Origin: JANXQG01 sp963804375
GTDB taxonomy: Bacteria > Planctomycetota > Planctomycetia > Pirellulales > Thermoguttaceae
NCBI GenBank assembly: GCA_963804375.1
Contig: CAWDQE010000021.1
Location: 682,001 to 746,000 of the forward strand
Length of the DNA stretch: 64,000 nucleotides
Direction of reading: 5' to 3'
A program made the position numbers and the translations under genes. The notes under the pieces are model-generated. The model was not told where the DNA came from, made no database searches, and saw only the letters and a program-made list of their open reading frames with translations. The stretch's first letter is position 1. Each line of letters starts with the position of its first letter. Below are positions 1 through 10,790 of the stretch, piece after piece.

Positions 1-1649
<1,649 letters not shown>

Positions 1650-1653
<4 letters not shown>

Positions 1654-2555
1654 AACGAGTCTTGGTTGTTGACGACTGTGCCGTCGATCGCATGTTGGCC
1701 GGCGAAATCCTGCGGCGGGATACCGGCTTTACGATCGATTATGCCCCCAGCGGAGAAGATGCCCTGCAGCAGATCGAGCGGGCCGCGCCCGATCTCGTCT
1801 TGACCGACCTGCAAATGCCTCACATCGACGGCCTGCAACTGGTTTCCATCGTCCGCGAGAAGTATCCGCGGGTGCCCGTCATTTTGATGACGTCGCAGGG
1901 CAGCGAGGAGATTGCCTTCCAGGCCTTGCAACTCGGCGCGGCGAGTTACGTTCCCAAGACCTATTTGCAAGATAAATTGCGGGACACCGTGCAAAAGGTC
2001 CTGGAAGCAGCGGTCAACGAGTCCTACTACCAGAAAGCGATGGAATGTCTCGCCCGCAGCGATCGCGTCTTTTCGCTGGCCAACGATCCCGCCCTTTTCA
2101 CCCCGCTGATCGTGCATTTTCAGGAGGAATGCGTGGCCTTGGGCATCTGCAATCACGCCGACCGGGTCCGCCTGGGCGTGGGCCTGGGTGAAGCCTTGGC
2201 CAATGCGATGTTGCACGGGAACCTGGAGCTCAGTTCCTCGCTCCGCGAGATGGATGCCGATACCTATCATACGCTTGCGGAAAGCCGCCGACGCGAACCG
2301 CCCTATCGGGACCGCCGCATCGAGGTCGAGGTGCGGTTGGCCCGCGGAAAGGCGGTGTTTGTGATCCGCGACGAAGGTCCCGGCTTCGACCCCACGGCAC
2401 TGCCCGACCCCACCGACCCGGCGAACCTCGAGAAGGTCACAGGGCGGGGGATCTTGCTGATGCAGGCCTTCATGGACCAGGTCGATTTCAACGTCCGCGG
2501 CAACGAGGTGACGATGGTCAAACTCTCCGGTCCAAACGGCAAATGCCGGGAATAA
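1650..2555 (+). CDS. Response regulator with C-terminal RsbW-type ATP-binding domain
   Basis: A 301-residue cytoplasmic protein. Residues 1-120 form a receiver domain: VLVVDDCAVDR, phospho-acceptor Asp in VLTDLQMP near residue 51, Thr in LMTSQG and Lys in YVPKTY. Residues 150-300 form a GHKL ATPase of the anti-sigma-factor kinase type, with an N box (GEALANAMLHGN), a G1-like motif (RDEGPGFDP) and a second glycine motif (TGRGILLM). The ATG overlaps the stop of the hybrid kinase, so the two are expressed together. The likely partner is the upstream kinase, whose Hpt domain could phosphorylate this receiver and change the activity of the ATPase domain on a sigma-factor/antagonist partner. No antagonist or sigma gene is adjacent, so the output target is unknown. 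Confidence 0.9.
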
Positions 2556-2720
2556 GGCCTATACCGCAGCGAATCGTCCACGACTTCGGCGGCAAGTCCG
2601 AGCCGGCAGGCGAAGGAGTTCGCGCCCTGGCGGAGGCGATCGGCGACAATCCGGCGAGCCTGGTGCAGACCTCGCTGGAACAGTGGACGGCCCTCTTCCG
2701 CAAGACCTGCGGCCAGGATT

Positions 2721-2743
2721 GGGGCACCCAGTACCCTGGGTCA
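2721..2743. repeat. GC-rich palindromic repeat in methylase gene
   Basis: Core ACCCAGTACCCTGGGT preceded by GGGGC. Compared with the copy at 1125, both halves of one stem pair are changed (G:C to A:T), so the stem is preserved. Confidence 0.7.
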
Positions 2744-4004
2744 CGGCCCAAGGCCCGCCTGGATCGGCTGGCGCGGCACTTCGGCATTGCCCACGACCCG
2801 CGCGGCCCCAGATCGTGTTGTTCGCCTTGCAATCCTGGTACGTGCTTCTGGCGAAACTGCTGGTGGGCCACGTCGTTGCCGCTGCGCGGGGAAGGAAGTC
2901 GCCGTTGGCCGAAGGTGTTCCGGGCAGTATTCGTCACGTTCGCGCCTTGATCGAGTCGGTTGAAAGCGGCGCGCTCTTCGCCGCCTTGGGGGTGACCGAT
3001 CCGTGGCGCGGCGAACCGTTTGGCTGGACGGTCTCGGCCTGGTCACCCGCATGGGAAAGGGCCCTGGGCATAGCGATCGCACGCATCGCCCGTTACGACC
3101 CGATGGCGATCGCTGCCCACGCGGCTGGCGGTGGTGATCTGCTCAAGCCGCTCTACGAGTCCCTTTTTCCGCGTGCCGTGCGGCATGCCCTGGGCGAATA
3201 CTACACGCCCCGCTGGCTGGCGGAGCACGTGCTCGATCAGGTCGGTTATTTCGGGCAGGCCGAAGCCCGCTTGCTCGATCCCACCTGCGGTTCCGGGACA
3301 TTCCTCCTGGCCGCGCTCGGCGCTGGCGGCAAAACATACTCATCACGCTCCGCCGTGATGCCAAGCCTCATCGTCACGAGGAACTTCCCACCGTTTCCAT
3401 CGTCGGCTTCGACCTGCATCCGCTGGCCGTGGCCTCGGCGCGGGCGAACTATGTCTTGGCGATCGCGGACCTCCTGGGACCAGACGCGCCGATCGACGTG
3501 CCCGTCTTCGCGCGCGATGCCATCCTCGACCAGCCACCGGACGAGGTCGCCTTTGATTTCGTCGTCGGCAATCCGCCCTGGATTGCCTGGGACAACCTGC
3601 CCGGCGATTATCGCGAGGCCACGAAGTCGCACTGGCAGCGCTACGGGCTGTTCTCGCTTTCCGGCAACGCCGCGCGGCATGGCGGCGGAAAGAAGGATTT
3701 GTCGATGCTCGTGCTCTACGCCGCCGCCGATCGCTGTCTGGCGCCGGCCGGCCGGCTCGGCATGGTGATCACGCAGACGCTCTTTCAGACGAAGGGGGCA
3801 GGCGACGGCTTCCGCCGTTTTCGCCTTGGCGCCGACGGCCCGCCGCTGCGGATCTTGCGCGTCGACGACCTGGTCGACGTTCGGCCGTTCGACGACGCGG
3901 CAAATTGGACGAGCGTTGTCGTCTTGCAAAAAGGCCAGCCCACGATCTATCCGGTGAGGTATGTGAAGTGGTCGGACCGCAAAGCAGGGAGCAAGGAGGA
4001 AGGG

Positions 4005-4190
4005 GGAAGGCGAGAAAGGGAGAAGGGGAGAAAGGGAGAAAGGGAGAAGGGGAGCGCAGAGCGGCAAGCAGACGAGCCGGCAGAAGGCCTTTTGCAAAGC
4101 GCAGACCCTGCATCATCTCTCATCTCCGATCCTTCATCCTTCATCCCTCATCCTTCATCCTTCATCCTTCATCCTTCATCCTTCATCCTT
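4005..4190. repeat. Purine-rich tract followed by TTCATCC heptamer minisatellite
   Basis: A GGGAGAAA-type purine tract (about 4005-4062) is followed about 70 bp later by at least seven near-perfect copies of the heptamer TTCATCC (about 4129-4190). Read through, the heptamers give a seven-residue repeat (HPSSFIL). The whole block is an in-frame insertion in the methylase, between VRYVKWSD and REFLARPID. Seven-base units recur at 25283 and 28240. Confidence 0.8.
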
Positions 4191-5108
4191 CGCGAGTTCC
4201 TTGCTCGGCCGATCGACCCCGAGCACCCCACGACGCCTTGGATCGTGCAGCCACAGGGGGCGACGGTCGATCCGGGTCGTTTTGTCGGCCGCGCGGAATA
4301 TACGGCGACCTCGGCGCCAACAGCGGCGGGGCCAATGCCGTCTACTGGCTGGAGGTGCAGGGCAGAGGGGCTCACGGCGTGCGGGTCCGCAATCTCGTCG
4401 GCAAGGCCAAGCGGAGAACGGAGCTGGTGGAAGCCGAGATCGAGCCCGACCTGCTCTATCCGCTGGTCCGCTGGCTGGACGTTCGAGCGCTGGTCAGCCC
4501 GGCCGTCCGCGCATCTTCTTCTCTGCCAGGATCCGCAGACCCGTCGCGGATGGGACGAAGCACGTTTTCGCCGCGACTACCCCCGCTGCTTCGCCTACTT
4601 GCAGCGTTTCGAGCCGCTCTTGACCGCCCGCGCCGCCTACCGCCGTTACCAGGATCGCCAGCCTTTCTATTCGATGTACAACGTCGGGCCCTACACGCTT
4701 GCCCCCGCGAAAGTGGTCTGGCGGCGGATGGATCGCAAGATCCGTGCCGCGGTCGTCGAGCCGGTGGACGATCCGCTCTTGGGCCTGCGGCCAATTATTC
4801 CCCAAGAGACGTGCGTGCTCATCGCCTGTACAAGCGGCGACGAGGCGCATTATTTATGCGCTCTGCTGAACAGTTCGCTCGTGCACGACCTCGTCGCCGC
4901 GCACAGCGTAGCAGGCGGCAAGGGCTTTGGCACGCCCAGCATCTTGGACTATCTGCCCTTGCGGAAGTTCGATCCCGCCGACCCGCAGCACGCCGAACTC
5001 GCCGCGCTGAGCCGGCGGCTGCACGCCTTGGCGGAGGAGCAGGCGCCGGAAGGTCGAGATTTGCACGACATCGATCGCCTGGTAGGCGTGGTGCTCGAAG
5101 CGGAGTGA

Positions 5109-5695
5109 GTCCGAACGGTTCGGTTTTCCGCTCCCCACTCTCGGCTAAATGTTCGCCCTCCTAGCCCTTCGCTCACCATCACCTATGGTGTTTAATGGTT
5201 GGCCGTGGCCATTTTTCCCCCACTACTAATGATAGTAGATATACCATAAGATACTATAACATCCCAAAAAAACGCGGAGAATAGCACGGCTTTACACTCT
5301 TTAGAGTGTTACAATTGCCTATAAAGGAACTGGTCCATGAGTTGGCATGGGAATTCGCCCGGGAAGCGTAAATTCGTCGGATTCTTGGCGTTTTACAACT
5401 ATTGTGAGTGGTAACATTATCCTCACTGTAGTTAATACCGACTTATTGGAACCCGTCTTATGGTGTTCTTCTATAAGATGGGTCACTAATTTATATTGCT
5501 TTTATGCACGCCCTGGCGCGACCCTCCAGCATTCCACCCGCCCCGCCGTTCCTCGATTTAATCGACGGGTGGCTAATGTAATCGAGTGCCCTTGGGGGGT
5601 ATTGTCCCAGGCGTCGATTTCGATAAAAATACGTTCAATAAGTTGACCCAGCCGACTTCCGGCTGAGTTTAGATTCTGTCCACGGAGAGTTCCCT
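5109..5695. other. Gene-free AT-rich spacer with two hairpins
   Basis: No convincing gene is present. A 99-codon open stretch (5347-5646) has no recognisable features. The base composition is much more AT-rich than the neighbours. There is an inverted repeat ACACTCT-TT-AGAGTGT at 5294-5309. A second stem pairs 5452-5461 with 5473-5482 (10 bp including one G.U pair, 11-nt loop). Either could be regulatory. No clear promoter was identified. Confidence 0.5.
5452..5482. promoter_or_regulatory. Stem-loop, 10-bp stem, 11-nt loop
   Basis: CCCGTCTTAT pairs with ATAAGATGGG. It lies about 215 bp upstream of the FKBP gene and is not followed by a T run, so it is not a classical terminator. Its role is unknown. 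Confidence 0.35.
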
Positions 5696-6178
5696 ATGTC
5701 CACGGCCGCCTGGTGTCGCGTATTGTGTTTTGCCACGTTACTATTCCTTCTGGAGGTGAAAGCGGTCTCCGCCCAATCCAAGGATGTTGACTTTCCCACG
5801 CTTCCGGCCGGCGCAGGCGAGATTGCCAAAGATGCTCCCAAGCAGTTCACTCAAACCGCATCGGGCCTGCGTTATCGCATCCTTCGTGCGGGAAAGGGCC
5901 AGATGCCCAAGGCAACGGACAAGGTGAAGGTGAACTACCACGGTTGGCTCGACGGCGGCAAGGTCTTCGATAGCTCCTACGATCGCAAAAAGCCGATCTC
6001 CTTCCCGCTGAATCGAGTGATCAAAGGTTGGACCGAAGGCATGCAGTTGGCGGCGGAAGGGGGCATGATCGAATTGGAAATCCCTTCCGCGCTGGGCTAC
6101 GGCGACGACGGTATCGAAGGGACGATTCCCGGCGGTGCAACGCTCCACTTCCTGGTGGAACTGCTGAAGATCGAGTAG
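5696..6178 (+). CDS. Secreted FKBP-type peptidyl-prolyl cis-trans isomerase
   Basis: A 160-residue protein. It has an N-terminal signal peptide (hydrophobic residues about 7-24, ending VSAQ) and a single FKBP domain over about residues 50-160. Visible family landmarks are VKVNYHGWLDGGKVFDSS, the VIKGWTEG loop, and IPSALGYG followed by IPGGATLHFLVELL. These include the Tyr, Phe, Asp and Trp residues that line the active site. It would accelerate prolyl isomerisation during folding of exported proteins. The gene stands alone, with an AT-rich spacer upstream and a repeat block directly downstream. The ATG lies after GGAGAGTTCCCT, with a purine-rich Shine-Dalgarno at suitable spacing. Confidence 0.95.
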   Translation: MSTAAWCRVLCFATLLFLLEVKAVSAQSKDVDFPTLPAGAGEIAKDAPKQFTQTASGLRYRILRAGKGQMPKATDKVKVNYHGWLDGGKVFDSSYDRKKPISFPLNRVIKGWTEGMQLAAEGGMIELEIPSALGYGDDGIEGTIPGGATLHFLVELLKIE

Positions 6179-6191
6179 CGCGCCGCGGCGT

Positions 6192-6267
6192 CGGCGAATC
6201 AATAACTGTCGTGTTTCCCAAGGTAGTCCGCACACGCCGTGTGCGGAAAACGGCACACGGCGTGTGC
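6192..6267. repeat. GAATCAATAA-type repeat plus double palindrome
   Basis: The 20-mer CGGCGAATCAATAACTGTCG (6192-6211) also occurs at 26877 with one change. It is followed by GCACACGCCGTGTGC (6230-6244) and its exact complement GCACACGGCGTGTGC (6253-6267). Each arm is itself palindromic. The block sits directly after the FKBP stop and could act as a terminator or be a small mobile repeat. Confidence 0.7.
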
Positions 6268-6333
6268 CTACTACTGACACTTATCGATTAGCCGGCCCTC
6301 ACCGCTCTCCAAGACAACATAGATTGGGAAGTC

Positions 6334-7389
6334 ATGGTCGAGCACGGCAGTTCAAGGAACCTGGTCGGCCAGGCCCTCACGGGTCGGCCGGTTCCCAGGG
6401 CCGTGTCCGGGCCGCTCGCCGTGCATTACTGCGCACGGCTGGCGGGGGTCTCCATGCGAGACTACACGCTGAACCCCCGCACCCTGGCCGACTGTGTGTT
6501 GCGGTACTACGAGACGTTCCACCCGGATGCGATCTGGCTCTCGGCCGACACCTGGGTGACCGCCCAGGCGATGGGCGCGGCCGTGGACTTCCCCAGCGGC
6601 GACCAACCGATGGCGGGCACGGGCGGGCCGTGCGTGCGGTCGGCTGCCGACATCGACCGCATCCCGCCGCCCGATCCCGGCTCGCAAGGCCGCTGGCCGA
6701 CGATGCTCGAAGCGATGCGTCACCTTGGCGACGCCCTGGGCAACGACGTGTTCATCGTGGCATGCTTCGACCAGTACCCGTTCTCCCTGGCTTGCGCCCT
6801 GATGGGCATCGAACAGGTGATGACGCGGCTGATGGACGACCGTTCGATGGTCGAGGCCCTGATGGCGAGGTGCGCCGACTACTCGGTGGCCTATGCCTCG
6901 GCCCTCGCCGAGGCCGGCGCCGACATGCTTAGCGGCGGCGATTCGCCGGCCGGGCTGATCGGGCCGCGGCTGTACCGCGAGGTGGCCCTGCCGCTGGAGC
7001 AGCTTGTGATTGCCCGGTTGAAGTCTCGCGTTTCTTTGCCGGTTTCTTTGCATATCTGCGGCCACGCCACGCCCATCCTGACCGACATGGCCGACTCGGG
7101 GGCCGATGTGCTCGAGTTGGATCATCAGGTCAAGATCGCCACGGCATGCCGGCTGCTCGGACCGAGAATCGGCATCTGGGGCAATCTCGATCCGGTGGCC
7201 CTGCTGGCCCAAGGCACGCCCGAGCAGGTCCGACGGGCAACGATCGATCTGATGGAAACGGTGCGCGCCTGCGGGCACCAGCGCTTCGTCGTCAGTTCGG
7301 GCTGCACGCTCGCGCCCGACACCCCCGCGGCCAATCTGCACGCCATGCTGAACGCCGCTGGCAACAGCGGGAATACTACTGAGGCATAA
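6334..7389 (+). CDS. URO-D family protein (uroporphyrinogen decarboxylase / corrinoid methyltransferase-like)
   Basis: A 351-residue TIM-barrel protein of the URO-D superfamily. The region SLHICGHATPIL (about residues 240-251) and the later SSGCTLAPDTPAANL give the His-x-Cys...Cys zinc pattern of methylcobalamin:thiol methyltransferases of the MtaA/MtbA type, rather than of haem-pathway HemE. It has no signal peptide. The stop codon is one base before the ATG of the following oxidoreductase, so they form an operon. Planctomycetes carry many such URO-D paralogues next to Gfo/Idh/MocA genes. The substrate is unknown. A demethylating or methyl-transfer role in catabolism is an inference from the metal motif. 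Confidence 0.88.
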   Translation: MVEHGSSRNLVGQALTGRPVPRAVSGPLAVHYCARLAGVSMRDYTLNPRTLADCVLRYYETFHPDAIWLSADTWVTAQAMGAAVDFPSGDQPMAGTGGPCVRSAADIDRIPPPDPGSQGRWPTMLEAMRHLGDALGNDVFIVACFDQYPFSLACALMGIEQVMTRLMDDRSMVEALMARCADYSVAYASALAEAGADMLSGGDSPAGLIGPRLYREVALPLEQLVIARLKSRVSLPVSLHICGHATPILTDMADSGADVLELDHQVKIATACRLLGPRIGIWGNLDPVALLAQGTPEQVRRATIDLMETVRACGHQRFVVSSGCTLAPDTPAANLHAMLNAAGNSGNTTEA

Positions 7390-7390
7390 A

Positions 7391-8682
7391 ATGGATGCGC
7401 CAAGACCTCTGACAATCGCCTGCATCGGCTGCGGCTCGCGGGCACAGACCTACACGGCGTTGGCTGCGCGGCGGCCCGATCGCTTCCAGATCGTCGCCGG
7501 CGCGGATCCGGTGGATGCGCGGGTCGAGAAAGTCCGCCGCATCTCGGGCCGCGCGGATTTCCGCGGTTTCGCCGGCGCGGACGCGATTCTGGCAGCGGGA
7601 AAAATCGCCGACGTGATGATCGTCGCCACGCAGGATAACGACCATTACCGCCACTGCCGCGGGGCCCTCCAGGCCGGCTACCACGTGCTGCTGGAGAAAC
7701 CGATCTCGACCAATATTGGGCAGGTGCTGGAAATCGAGGCCCTTGCCCGCAGGGAAAACCGCCGCGTGATGGTCTGTTTTGTGCTCCGGTTTGCCGCCTT
7801 CTACCGCAAGGTGAAAGAGATCATCCAGTCGGGAGCGCTGGGGGAAATCGTCTCCATCCAGGCCAGCGAGGGTGTCATGCCGTGGCACCAGGCGCACTCG
7901 TTTGTGCGCGGGCATTGGTCGGTGGTCGGCAAGAGTTCGCCGATGATCATCTCGAAGTGCTGCCACGACACGGACATCGTCCACTGGCTTGTCGGCCGCC
8001 GTTGCCTCCGCGTGGCGAGCTTCGGCTCCTTGGAGTTCTTCCGGCCCCAGCGCGCGCCGCCGGTGCGCCGCCGCGCTGCACCGACGGCTGCCCGGCTGGC
8101 GAGACGTGCCCCTACAATGCCCTCCGCTACACGACCGACATGCGGGCGGTGTGGCTGCCGATGGTCTTCGACCGCGCCGCGGAGGCCGGCGCCGAGGAGA
8201 TCGCGGCCTGGTTGCGCACCAGCCCGTGGGGCCGTTGCGTTTATCGCTGCGACAACAACGCGGTGGACCGGCAGGTGTTGGCGATGGAGTTCGAGGGCGG
8301 CGTGACCGGCACGTTCACGATGACGGCCTTCGAAAACGGCCGGCACCTCGAGATCTACGGCACGCGCGGCGTGCTCAAAGGCGGCGAGACCTACCGCAAG
8401 CATTTCGGCGCGCACCTGATCGTGTTTCCCCACGAGGGCGATCCGCTGCGCTACACCGTGCAGGCCCAAGACGGCGGCTACGAGCTGCACGGCGGCGGCG
8501 ACGCGGGGCTGATCAACGCGCTGTACGACGAGATGACCGCCCCGCCGACGGCCCCGCTGGCGGCCGGCATGGATTCGACCGTGCACAGTCATCTCATCGG
8601 CTTCGCTGCCGAGGAGTCCCGCGCCACCGGCCGCACGGTGGATATCGACGAGTTCCAACAGCGGCAGGCAACGATCCCGTAG
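7391..8682 (+). CDS. Gfo/Idh/MocA-family NAD(P)-dependent oxidoreductase, one frameshift
   Basis: The N-terminal Rossmann half (7391 to about 8040, frame 2) has IACIGCGSRAQTY and the catalytic-lysine motif EKPIS near residue 100. The C-terminal half (about 8060-8682, frame 1) continues with GETCPYNALRY, the alpha/beta domain and TFTMTAFENGRHLEIYGTRG. The frame changes within a GC-rich stretch at about 8040-8070. Both sides are well conserved and together give about 430 residues, a normal length. No Tat signal is present, so the protein is cytoplasmic. It is directly coupled to the URO-D gene. A sugar or polyol dehydrogenase-type reaction is expected for the family. The substrate cannot be read from the sequence. 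Confidence 0.85.
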
Positions 8683-8721
8683 AAATCGGTCGAAAGGGGG
8701 TCCATGCCATTGCAGTTGAGT

Positions 8722-8809
8722 AGGGTGGGCCGAGTTCTACGAGTCCCACCAAGAACGAGCTACACCAAGGAATCAAGGACGGTGGGACTCGTTGCACTCG
8801 GCCCACCCT
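8722..8809. repeat. 29-bp inverted repeat around a 30-nt loop
   Basis: The arms at 8722-8750 and 8781-8809 match at 26 of 29 positions (AGGGTGGGCCGAGT plus ACGAGTCCCACC, with three mismatches in the middle). The element lies in the gene-free stretch 8683-9083. A partial relative (GGCCCACCCTACTTGGATGG) occurs near 10706. Confidence 0.8.
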
Positions 8810-8914
8810 GGCCCGCGCAAATCGGCATTATGCTCGCCCTGGACCTTATGCCGGTTTTGTTCCACGATGCGATTAGGCAAGCATGCGCTAGAGGGGCAGC
8901 AAATGCCGTATTCC

Positions 8915-8967
8915 GGTCGCGTAGCGACCATTGACGGTAGCCGTGGGTTTCAACCCACGGTAGGCTA
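8915..8967. repeat. Palindromic repeat, intact copy
   Basis: GGTCGCGTAGCGACC (8915-8929) is followed by CCGTGGGTTTCAACCCACGG (8941-8960). The reverse complement of this unit recurs around 9074-10626, where it is split by the IS4 element. The rest of 8683-9083 holds only further CGTCGCTACGCGACG-type palindromes and no gene. Confidence 0.75.
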
Positions 8968-9083
8968 CCCGCGCAACCTCCTCGCGTCGCGTAGCGACGC
9001 CTGAAAGGCACGCCAGCGCCCACGACCGCGTTCAATCGTCGCTACGCGACGAAACGGGTCCTCTGCGATCCGTGGACCGTGGG

Positions 9084-9089
9084 TTAAAA
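9084..9089. repeat. Left target-site duplication TTAAAA
   Basis: TTAAAA directly precedes the left end of the IS element and is repeated at its right end. Confidence 0.6.
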
Positions 9090-10574
9090 CCCAATACCGT
9101 TCAAATAAGCATAACTACCGACTCCATAAAGGTTTTCGTCAAAGGAGGCAGGTGTCGGTGCTCCGGTCGCTTCTTTGGCCATTTCTTCACTTGCCGTTTG
9201 ATGACACGCGGATTGACGCGGTTGCGGCGGGGGTCGGTTCGTTCATGGCTCATTTCATCCAGCAGCACCGCATACCAGGTTTGAAACGACTGCGGAGAGC
9301 GGCTATCGCATTCCGGCATCCGGCATTCGAGAGTCTGATGACATCCGGTAAACGAAAGGCGATCTGTATCCAGCCCGGCCCGCCTGGCAGCTTGGAACAT
9401 CAGCGAGCGAATCACAAAATGAGCCAACGACAAGGCATAGATTTCCTGACGTACGCCCGTCGGCGTTTCGCTACGGAGGTGCGTCGGCTTGCTGGCACGC
9501 GGCGGGTCTTGGTACGTCTTCTGTTGAGCGTAACCAAGTTCGTGTTCCCAACGCCAATGATACCCCGGGATCAATTCCAACACCGGATATTTGCTTGCGT
9601 CCAGCAGATCGGTAAGGAGCGTGTGTTCTTCTTGATGGCCGACACGTTGTGGATCGTTCAGCGTGTACTTGATCACACGCACGACGATTCCCTGACGATC
9701 CTTTTCTCGGGCGCGTGCATTGGGATAAATCTTCGCCAGATACGAGCCATCGGAAAGCTGCTCAATCTTCTTGAGGATCATGCCCTTCTGAAGCCGGACC
9801 AGCAGATGTACGCCCCGCAAAACCAGGCTTTTCCAGAGTTCGTAGCTGAAAAAGCCGCGGTCGCACAACAGCAGCATGCCCGGCTGCAAGTGCGGCAGCA
9901 ACTGGGGAAACAGCGCCCTCTCGCTGGTTCGATAGGAGCCCGTGGCGAGAGCAAACTCGACGTGGGTTCCCACTTCCACCAAGCTCAACTTACGCACTTG
10001 GGGAAAGGCGCCATCGCCACGTTTACCCGACGGGCGGTCGAACGCGGCCTCATTAGCCGGCGTATCGGGGACGTCGAAAAGGGTACCGTCCACAGCCGTC
10101 AATCGCATGCCGCAATAAAACGCTCCAGGCGTTTCCGGGGTGGCCAGAGGTCGAACAGTCCGTTGAAAGAGTTCTCGTACGGGCTCAACGCCCAACCGCT
10201 GTCGCGCCACGCACAGCGCGGAGCGACAGGGAGTATCCACAGGACCGCGCAACCGACGTGCGTGCTTGAACACCTGACGAATCGGCAACTTGGTGAAAAT
10301 ACCCATCGCCAATACAATCCACATCATAATTTCGTGCGTCAACTTGCAAGCCCGCGGATTGACACGATCGGTGTCCTTCAGGACTTGCCGAATGTCTGTC
10401 GGTCTGATAATCTCTTCTAAGACAGCCAGCCGATCTAAAACCCGGCCCGTTTCGTCGGCCGGAAGCACGCAACGTCCTTGTTGCTCCATTGTCACAGCCT
10501 CCTTGCTAGGGGTAGAACTTCCAGCCCTAACTTTAGCGGAGGCTGTGACTTGCGCTTATTTCAACGGTATTGGG
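9090..10574 (-). mobile_element. IS4-family insertion sequence, complete
   Basis: The element is about 1485 bp. Its left end (CCC then AATACCGTTCAAATAAGC) matches the inverted right end at 20 of 21 positions. TTAAAA flanks both ends (9084-9089 and 10575-10580). Removing the element and one TTAAAA rebuilds CCGTGGGTTAAAACCCACGG, which pairs with the intact sibling repeat at 8941-8960. The element therefore landed in the loop of a palindromic repeat. If the terminal CCC/GGG are counted as target, the duplication would instead be GGGTTAAAACCC. It contains a single full-length transposase gene. Confidence 0.9.
9101..10489 (-). CDS. IS4-family transposase (DDE)
   Basis: A 462-residue transposase with an IS4 N-terminal domain (about residues 15-115) followed by the RNase H-like catalytic core. 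Catalytic Asp residues are in LTAVDGTLFD (about 134) and LLLCDRGFF (about 210). The IS4 signature Y-2-R-3-E-6-K is exact in GYHWRWEHELGYAQQK (Y310, R313, E317, K324). A GTG six bases upstream is possible, but AAGGAGG lies 8 nt before the ATG at 10489 and only 2 nt before the GTG, so the ATG is preferred. The TGA stop lies within the left terminal repeat. No truncation is seen, so the element is potentially active. Confidence 0.95.
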   Translation of the reverse strand: MEQQGRCVLPADETGRVLDRLAVLEEIIRPTDIRQVLKDTDRVNPRACKLTHEIMMWIVLAMGIFTKLPIRQVFKHARRLRGPVDTPCRSALCVARQRLGVEPVRELFQRTVRPLATPETPGAFYCGMRLTAVDGTLFDVPDTPANEAAFDRPSGKRGDGAFPQVRKLSLVEVGTHVEFALATGSYRTSERALFPQLLPHLQPGMLLLCDRGFFSYELWKSLVLRGVHLLVRLQKGMILKKIEQLSDGSYLAKIYPNARAREKDRQGIVVRVIKYTLNDPQRVGHQEEHTLLTDLLDASKYPVLELIPGYHWRWEHELGYAQQKTYQDPPRASKPTHLRSETPTGVRQEIYALSLAHFVIRSLMFQAARRAGLDTDRLSFTGCHQTLECRMPECDSRSPQSFQTWYAVLLDEMSHERTDPRRNRVNPRVIKRQVKKWPKKRPEHRHLPPLTKTFMESVVMLI

Positions 10575-10580
10575 TTAAAA
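10575..10580. repeat. Right target-site duplication TTAAAA
   Basis: Second copy of the target duplication, followed by CCCACGGCTACCGTCAG, the other half of the split palindromic repeat. Confidence 0.6.
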
Positions 10581-10790
10581 CCCACGGCTACCGTCAGTCG
10601 TCGCTACGCGACGGGGCATCCGCCATGCGGAGTGGCGGAACAGAAACGATCCTCAAAACCCACTCCGGTAAACCGCAGAAACGACCGATTTCGCGCAGGC
10701 CAGGCCCACCCTACTTGGATGGCGCCGAGGCGGCTTACATCTGAATCACAGCAATAATCATAATCATTAAAGCCAGTCGAAAGAGATTCC

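Larger units (their letters stand above)
2543..5108 (+). pseudogene. N6-adenine DNA methylase (restriction-modification type), multiply frameshifted
   Basis: The remains of a protein of about 850 residues are spread over frame 2 (2543-~2800), frame 1 (~2810-3335), frame 3 (~3335-4300), frame 2 (~4300-4500) and frame 3 again to 5108. Motif I (DPTCGSGTF, about 3277-3303) and catalytic motif IV (NPPW, about 3570-3581) identify a gamma-class N6-adenine methyltransferase. The stretch before motif I (GEYYTPRWLAEHVLDQ) is typical of large restriction-methylation polypeptides. The C-terminal part would be a specificity-like region. A GC-rich palindrome (2721-2743) and a long minisatellite (4000-4190) are inserted in it. 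No endonuclease partner is visible. At least four frame changes make a functional product unlikely unless the sequence contains errors. Confidence 0.8.

Noticed and set aside
4129..4190. Possible CRISPR array
   Set aside because: Units are only 7 bp and directly tandem, with no spacers or cas genes, so this is a minisatellite.
5347..5646. 99-codon open frame in the AT-rich spacer
   Set aside because: No RBS, odd composition and no domain features; it overlaps a strong hairpin.
9152..10420. 422-codon plus-strand open frame inside the IS
   Set aside because: Antisense to the transposase, whose YREK and DDE residues are all present on the minus strand.
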